From Streptomyces sp. CT34 (lineage in GTDB: Bacteria > Actinomycetota > Actinomycetes > Streptomycetales > Streptomycetaceae): a stretch of 64,000 nt of DNA. The position numbers were made by a program, and so were the translations under genes. Below the pieces are notes generated by a model. That model saw nothing but the letters and a program-made list of their open reading frames with translations, was not told the origin of the DNA and made no database searches. Every line of letters begins with the position of its first letter. Position 1 is the stretch's first letter. The DNA lies in contig NZ_KN708638.1 of the NCBI RefSeq assembly GCF_000805335.1, positions 2,260,566 through 2,324,565 on the forward strand. The letters run 5' to 3'. Shown here one piece after another: positions 59,342-64,000 of this stretch.

Positions 59342-60217
59342 ATGATCAACAATCCCGAGGACACCACCGGCACCACCGGCACCACGCCGCACCACGACAC
59401 CGCGACCCGCAGCTATTACGAGACCGGCGACGTCGACGCCTTCTACGACGCCGTTTGGGGCGGCGAGGACATCCACATCGGCGTCTACGCCCATGCGCAC
59501 GAGGCGATCGCGGACGCCTCGCACCGTACCGTCGAGCACGCGGCGGACAACGCCGCGGACCTGCTCGGCCCGCACGCGACCGTGCTCGACCTCGGCTCCG
59601 GATACGGCGGTTCCGCCCGCGCGCTCGCCGAACGCTTCGGCTGCCGGGTCGTCGCCCTCGACCTCAGCGAGGAGCACAACCGGCGCCACCGTGCGGCCAA
59701 CGCCCGGCGTGGACTGGACGGCCTGATCGAGGTCGTCACCGGCTCCCTCAACGAACTGCCCTACGAGGCGGGGCGGTTCGACGTCGTGTGGTCCCTGGAG
59801 GTCCTCAGCCATGTGCCGGACAAGGAGAGCGCGCTGGCCGAGGCCGTACGCGTGCTCAAACCGGGCGGCGCCGTGGTCTTCTCGGACATCATGATGGCCG
59901 AGGAGACCCCGGCGGAGGCCGTGCGGCCCGCGACCTCCCGGCTCTCCATGCCGGCCCTGGCGACACCGTCCTTCTATCTGGACCTGCTCTCCGGCCTCGG
60001 CCTCAAGGACGTCGATTACGAGGACCGCACAGCGGACATCACCACCCACTACGCACGCCTCGACGAGGAGGTGCACCGACGCGCGGCCGAACTGCGCGAC
60101 GTCATCAGCCCGGCCTACGTCGACGAGTTGCTGACCAACCTTCCCCTCTGGACCGACATCACCCGCCGGGGCCTGCTGCGCTGGGGCATCTTCCACGCCC
60201 GGCACCCGGTCGCCTGA
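59342..60217 (+). CDS. sarcosine/dimethylglycine-type N-methyltransferase
   Basis: The protein has 291 residues. SAM motif I is VLDLGSGYGGSARALA, post I VVALDLSEEHNRRH, motif IV FDVVWSLEVLSHV. The N-terminal part (YYETGDVDAFYDAVWGGEDIHIGVY) is the pattern of sarcosine/dimethylglycine methyltransferases, which make glycine betaine. That would give an osmoprotectant. The partner glycine/sarcosine methyltransferase is not in the window, so the assignment to betaine remains inferred. ATG 59342 with GGGGAA upstream; it diverges from the pullulanase gene. Confidence 0.8.
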   Translation: MINNPEDTTGTTGTTPHHDTATRSYYETGDVDAFYDAVWGGEDIHIGVYAHAHEAIADASHRTVEHAADNAADLLGPHATVLDLGSGYGGSARALAERFGCRVVALDLSEEHNRRHRAANARRGLDGLIEVVTGSLNELPYEAGRFDVVWSLEVLSHVPDKESALAEAVRVLKPGGAVVFSDIMMAEETPAEAVRPATSRLSMPALATPSFYLDLLSGLGLKDVDYEDRTADITTHYARLDEEVHRRAAELRDVISPAYVDELLTNLPLWTDITRRGLLRWGIFHARHPVA

Positions 60218-60283
60218 ACCGAACCAACCATCCCGTTCCGCGTCCCCCTCTCCTCCCCTCTCGGCCCCTCTCCTCCCCTCTCC

Positions 60284-60736
60284 TCACCTGTCCGGGAGGT
60301 CCAGATCGGCTCGGACGATCTTGCCGACCGGGGGCCGGTCGAGGACGGTCCAGCAGGTGGCGAGCGCGGCGACGAGGATCAGTCCACGGCCGGTCTCGGA
60401 GTCGGGCGCGGGCGGAGCGAGCGTCCAGGGGTCGGGTGGGCGCCGCTCCGTCCGCGTGTCGGCGACCTCGATCCGCAGGGTGCCCGGTCGGGCCGAGCCC
60501 GGCAGTTTCACGAGCCGCAGCTCGAAGTCCCGTCCGGGCACCCGGCCGTGGGTGGCCGCGTTGGCGGCGAGTTCACCGACGATGGCGGCGGCGGTGTCCG
60601 AGACCTCGCCGCCGTACGGAAAGCCCCATACGTCGAGTTGCTGGACGGCGAGATGGCGCGCGAGACGGGCCCCGCGCGGGGTGGCACTGAAACGCTGTGT
60701 GAACATCCGTACGGCGACGGTCGGCTGGACTGGCAT
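60284..60736 (-). CDS. HATPase (anti-sigma-kinase-like) of the WhiJ-type triad
   Basis: The protein has 150 residues from ATG 60736; longer starts to 60844 are in frame. GHKL N box ELAANAATHG, G1-like VADTRTERRPPDP and G2 GRGLILVAALA mark a histidine-kinase-like ATPase of the SpoIIAB/RsbW type. No His kinase dimerization domain. It diverges from the XRE-DUF5753 gene that follows, completing the common Streptomyces set HATPase, XRE-DUF5753, DUF397, which acts on development and antibiotic genes. Confidence 0.85.
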   Translation of the reverse strand: MPVQPTVAVRMFTQRFSATPRGARLARHLAVQQLDVWGFPYGGEVSDTAAAIVGELAANAATHGRVPGRDFELRLVKLPGSARPGTLRIEVADTRTERRPPDPWTLAPPAPDSETGRGLILVAALATCWTVLDRPPVGKIVRADLDLPDR

Positions 60737-60892
60737 GGCGCCAACGGTGCTGGTCAGCAGGCTCGTACGCCAGGTACTCGGCTCGTACTCCGGAAACTGT
60801 ACGAGTTCGGTACGTGGACGGGACGAGTAACAGGCGGTAACCATGGGTGACTTGCGGGGCAGTCAGTACCAGTACATCGGGAGCACCCGACC

Positions 60893-61738
60893 ATGGAAGA
60901 CAGCAACACCGACCACTACGACGGCGGCGAGCCGCCCGAGCCGTCCGGCAGTCTGCGGACCTTCGGCGCCGTCTATCAAGGGTTCCGCGAGAACGCGGGA
61001 TTCACACAGGAGTCCCTGGCGCCGGTGATCCGGTACTCGGCGCACTACATCGGCTCTGTCGAGCAGGGCCGACGCCTCCCGTCGAAGAAGTTCGTCGACC
61101 GCTCGGAAGACACGCTCAACGCGAACGGAGTGCTGCGGAAGGCGGCCAGTCGACTTTCCAAGCAGCCGGGACTGGCCCGGTGGTTCCGTGAGTGGGCGGA
61201 GCTGGAGAAGCAGGCGATCAGTCTCTACACGTATGAATGCCGCCTGGTGCCTGGCTTGTTACAGACGGAGGCGTACGGCCGGACGTTGTTCACCCATCAG
61301 GTCCCGCACCTGGATGACGACGAGATCGAGGTCCGTTGGGCGGCCCGGTGCGAGCGTAAGCGGCTGTTGCGGGAGCGCCCGAACACCGCGTTCAGTTTCA
61401 TCCTCGAAGAGCAGCTCTTCCTGCGCCGCACGGGTGGAGCGGAGGTCACCAAGCAGCTCATCGATCACGTCCTCGAACTCTCCGAGATCCGGAACGTAGA
61501 CGTCCAGCTCATGCCGCTGGTGCAGCAGAATCATGCCGGACTGCACGGGCCGATGCAGCTGCTGGAGACCCCGGACAACGAGTGGTTCGGCTACTGCGAG
61601 GGACAGCGCACCGGGCTGTTCATCTCCGACCCAAAAGAGGTCAGCATCCTTCAAATGCGTTATGCGAGACTGCTTTCGCAGGCTCTGACCCCCCAAGACT
61701 CGCGGAGCCTGCTGAAGCAGATCCGAGGAGCGCTATGA
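60893..61738 (+). CDS. XRE regulator with DUF5753 domain
   Basis: The protein has 281 residues. HTH_31 type: FGAVYQGFRENAGFTQESLA to YSAHYIGSVEQGRRLPSKKF (about residues 24-65). The DUF5753 domain follows, with LYTYECRLVPGLLQTEAYGR, LRRTGGAEVTKQLIDHVLEL and QLMPLVQQNHAGLHGPMQLL. This is the WhiJ-like repressor of the triad. Its stop overlaps the DUF397 start (ATGA), so the two are produced together. Confidence 0.92.
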   Translation: MEDSNTDHYDGGEPPEPSGSLRTFGAVYQGFRENAGFTQESLAPVIRYSAHYIGSVEQGRRLPSKKFVDRSEDTLNANGVLRKAASRLSKQPGLARWFREWAELEKQAISLYTYECRLVPGLLQTEAYGRTLFTHQVPHLDDDEIEVRWAARCERKRLLRERPNTAFSFILEEQLFLRRTGGAEVTKQLIDHVLELSEIRNVDVQLMPLVQQNHAGLHGPMQLLETPDNEWFGYCEGQRTGLFISDPKEVSILQMRYARLLSQALTPQDSRSLLKQIRGAL

Positions 61739-62046
61739 GCAGCACCCCCGAACTGGCGTGGTTCAAAAGCAGCTACAGCAGCAGCGGTGACGGCGACTGC
61801 GTAGAAGTCGCCCTCTCCTGGCGCAAGTCCAGCTACAGCAGTGGCGACGGCGACGACTGTGTAGAAGTCGCCCTCCCCTGGCACAAGTCCAGCTACAGCG
61901 GTGGCGACGGCGACGACTGCATAGAAATCGCCACCTGCCCCACCACCGTCCACATCCGGGACTCCAAGGACAAGGGCGGCCCACAGCTCGCGGTTCCGGC
62001 CGGAGCCTGGGCGGCGTTCGTCTCGTACGCCGCCCAGGATGCCTGA
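61735..62046 (+). CDS. DUF397 protein with internal triplication
   Basis: The protein has 103 residues. The family core WxKSSYSxGDGDDCVEVA, normally present once, occurs three times at residues about 9-26, 29-46 and 49-66. The repeats start at 61759, 61819 and 61879, exactly 60 bp apart. The rest of the domain (VHIRDSKDKGGPQLAVPAGA, WAAFVSYA) is single. DUF397 proteins bind and inhibit the XRE partner. It overlaps that gene by ATGA. The extra units may extend the binding face. Confidence 0.92.
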   Translation: MSSTPELAWFKSSYSSSGDGDCVEVALSWRKSSYSSGDGDDCVEVALPWHKSSYSGGDGDDCIEIATCPTTVHIRDSKDKGGPQLAVPAGAWAAFVSYAAQDA

Positions 62047-62057
62047 CCCGCGGTCAC

Positions 62058-63074
62058 TCACCCGCACCGCGGGCCGGTCGACCCCCGTACGACCAACTCC
62101 GGCCGGAAGACGAACTCGGTGCGCTGGACGGGGTTTCCCTGGATCTCCTCGATGAGCGCGCCGACCGCGGCGGTCGCCATGGCCTGTACCGGCTGTCGCA
62201 CCGTGGTCAGCGGTGGGTCGGTGAAAGCGATCAGCTGGGAGTCGTCGAAGCCGACGACGGAGAGGTGGCGGGGAACCTCAAGACCCCTTTGGCGGGCGGC
62301 GCGTACCGCGCCCAGCGCCATGAGGTCGCTGCCGCAGACGATGCCGGTGCAGCCGTCGTCGAGCAGTACGGCGGCAGCCGCGTGGCCGCCCTCGACGCTG
62401 AACAGGGTATGGCGGACGAGTCGTTCGGCCTGCCCCCTCGACAGGCCGAACGACTCCCCCAGCGCGGCGGTGAAGCCCTCCGCCTTGCGGCGAGAGGGAA
62501 CGTAGCGGGCGGGGCCGACCGCCAAACCGATGCGCTCATGGCCCAGTTCGGCGAGATGGCGTACGGCCATACGGGCCGCGGCCCCGTCGTCCGGTGAGAC
62601 GAAGGGCGCGTCGATGCGGTCGTTGTAGCCGTTGATCAGGACGTAGGGCACGCCACGGGAGGTCAGGCGGGCGTAGCGGGACGGGTCGGCGGCGGTGTCG
62701 GCGTGCAGGCCGGACAGGAAGACGATGCCGGTGACGCCACGCTCCTCCAGTTGCTCGACGAGTTCGTCCTCGGTGGCGCCGCCGGGCATCTGCGTGCAGA
62801 GCACCGGGGTGTAGCCGTGGCCCGCCAGCGACTGCTCGATGATCTGGGCGAAGGCCGGGAAGATCGGGTTGGTCAGCTCCGGGATGACCAGGCCGACGAG
62901 CCCGGCACTCCGCCGTTTCAGCCGTACCGGGCGTTCGTGGCCGAGGACGTCGAGCGCGGCGAGCACCCGCTGCCGGGTGCTCGCCGCGACGCCCGCCCTG
63001 CCGTTCAGGACGCGGCTGGCGGTGGCCTCGCTGACCTGTGCCTGGGCGGCGATGTCCGAGAGGCGCGGGGTCAC
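62058..63074 (-). CDS. malR: LacI-family regulator, MalR-like
   Basis: The protein has 338 residues. HTH: RLSDIAAQAQVSEATASRVLNG, then hinge and the periplasmic-binding-type sensor domain (AGLVGLVIPELTNPIFPAFAQ; LSVVGFDDSQL; PPLTTVRQP). It resembles MalR of Streptomyces, the maltose and maltodextrin regulator. I chose GTG 63074 because it overlaps the stop of the upstream glucosidase as GTGA and the conserved start (MTPRLSDIA) begins there. It should act on the operator before the pullulanase gene and on its own operon. Confidence 0.83.
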   Translation of the reverse strand: MTPRLSDIAAQAQVSEATASRVLNGRAGVAASTRQRVLAALDVLGHERPVRLKRRSAGLVGLVIPELTNPIFPAFAQIIEQSLAGHGYTPVLCTQMPGGATEDELVEQLEERGVTGIVFLSGLHADTAADPSRYARLTSRGVPYVLINGYNDRIDAPFVSPDDGAAARMAVRHLAELGHERIGLAVGPARYVPSRRKAEGFTAALGESFGLSRGQAERLVRHTLFSVEGGHAAAAVLLDDGCTGIVCGSDLMALGAVRAARQRGLEVPRHLSVVGFDDSQLIAFTDPPLTTVRQPVQAMATAAVGALIEEIQGNPVQRTEFVFRPELVVRGSTGPRCG

Positions 63075-64000
63075 TCCTCCCACCAGATCGTGGCCTCGGC
63101 AGGGATTTCACGAATTTCGGAAACTTCGAGATTCTCGGGAACACCCAACGCGCCGCGGGCGTTGGACGGTTGACGAGAGGAGGAGAGGGCCGCGAGGGCG
63201 GACGGAGTGGAGACGGCACCGGCCGCGGGGACGAACGGAGCGCGGGAGGAGAGGAGGATCCGGACGGGAGGCAGCGTCAGCCGTACTGCCTCACCGGTGG
63301 TGTTGACCGTGCAGAGGAGGCCGCCGGGGCGCCGGAAGGCCAGTACACCGTCGGGGGCTTGGAGCCATTCGACCGAGTCGCCCGCGCCGAGGCCGGGGTG
63401 ACTGCGGCGCACCGCCAGTGCGCTGCGGTAGAGCTCCAGGGTGGAGTCCGGGTCGCCGGTCTGGGACTCGACGGTGAGGGCGGCCCAGTCGGCGGGCTGG
63501 GGCAGCCAGCTGCCGCCGTCGCCGAAGCCGTACGGGGGTGCCGTGCCGCTCCAGGGGATGGGTACGCGGCAGCCGTCGCGGAGGCCGTCCTGGCCACTGG
63601 CGCGGAAGAAGGACGGGTCCTGGCGGACCTCGTCGGGCAGGTCGGTGACCTCGGGCAGGCCCAGTTCCTCGCCCTGGTAGAGGTAGGCGGAGCCGGGCAG
63701 CGCCAGCATCAGCAGGGTGGCGGCGCGGGCGCGGGCCAGTCCGCCGCCGAGGCGGGTGGTGTGGCGGACGACGTCGTGGTTGGAGAGGACCCAGGTGGTG
63801 GGCGCACCGACGGTGCGCATGGCAGTGAGGGAGGAGTCGATGGCGTCGCGGAGCGCTTCCGCGTCCCAACGGGTGTTCAGGTAGTGGAAGTTGAAGCCCT
63901 GGTGGAGTTCGTCGGGGCGGACGTAGCGGGCGAGGCGCTCGACGCTGGGGGCCCACGCCTCGGCGACGCCGATCCGCTCCCCGGCGTACTCGTCCAGGAC
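63071..64000 (-). CDS. GH13 alpha-glucosidase/amylase-type enzyme (5' end outside window)
   Basis: The frame remains open to 64000, so the N-terminus is missing. What is present is the second half of a GH13 glucosidase: region III part RIGVAEAWAPSVERLARYVR, region IV VLSNHDVVRH (third catalytic Asp), LPGSAYLYQGEELGLPEVTD, ending IWWEE. It should split maltose and maltodextrins inside the cell. It is the gene upstream of and overlapping the MalR-like regulator. An unusual Ser/Ala-rich stretch of about 45 residues (AGAVSTPSALAALSSSRQPS) is inserted near the C-terminus. Confidence 0.9.
   Translation of the reverse strand, partial: VLDEYAGERIGVAEAWAPSVERLARYVRPDELHQGFNFHYLNTRWDAEALRDAIDSSLTAMRTVGAPTTWVLSNHDVVRHTTRLGGGLARARAATLLMLALPGSAYLYQGEELGLPEVTDLPDEVRQDPSFFRASGQDGLRDGCRVPIPWSGTAPPYGFGDGGSWLPQPADWAALTVESQTGDPDSTLELYRSALAVRRSHPGLGAGDSVEWLQAPDGVLAFRRPGGLLCTVNTTGEAVRLTLPPVRILLSSRAPFVPAAGAVSTPSALAALSSSRQPSNARGALGVPENLEVSEIREIPAEATIWWEE

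Overview
The window looks like a Streptomyces chromosome. GC content is very high, third codon positions are strongly G/C, many starts are GTG, TTA codons are rare, and the backbone order lipB-lipA-DUF4191-RDD-glnA-glnII followed by a pullulanase, a LacI-type regulator and a GH13 alpha-glucosidase is the usual Streptomyces order. Both glutamine synthetases have GlnR-type operators upstream. Other typical genes are a HATPase/XRE-DUF5753/DUF397 triad, TPR regulators, a DedA-PlsC-GNAT lipid operon, and a di-iron-type protein paired with its reductase.

Two accessory blocks interrupt this backbone. Island 1 (about 9504-18162) sits in the 3' end of the DUF4191 gene. The last codons of that gene, with its terminator, are found 8.6 kb downstream at about 18163-18263. 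The island holds a GntR-type control region, small HTH genes, a 3' half of tRNA-Thr that looks like an old attachment-site scar, a STAS protein and a DUF6230/DUF6230/DUF6114 cell-surface operon. I found no integrase in it.

Island 2 (about 20531-39197) is bounded by a 17-bp direct repeat formed by the last codons and stop of glnA. It carries a tyrosine integrase, an excisionase-like protein, an XRE protein, a DUF3631 ATPase and an HNH nuclease next to the right end. Its cargo is an APH-like/methyltransferase/HAD operon, a NUDIX/TPR-regulator pair and an unusual module: a divergent pair of transcription units encoding a Sll1717-like P-loop ATPase on one side, and a coiled-coil two-TM protein plus a Ser/Thr kinase with a TPR-like tail on the other. 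The ATPase gene is split by a 2.48-kb composite transposon that carries a GntR regulator and a membrane protein. The insertion is flanked by a TAA target duplication, and removing it restores a continuous frame of about 647 codons. I consider the ATPase/membrane/kinase module the best candidate for an undescribed conflict or defence system.

Other structure worth noting: two copies of a short terminal-inverted-repeat element lie at gene stops 43 kb apart in opposite orientation. Two widely separated paralogs fuse a sigma-like cytoplasmic domain to a membrane segment and an exported domain. One DUF397 gene contains a 60-bp repeat in triplicate, and a 16-bp tandem repeat lies upstream of a TetR gene. 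The window starts inside one gene (minus strand) and ends inside another (GH13, minus strand).
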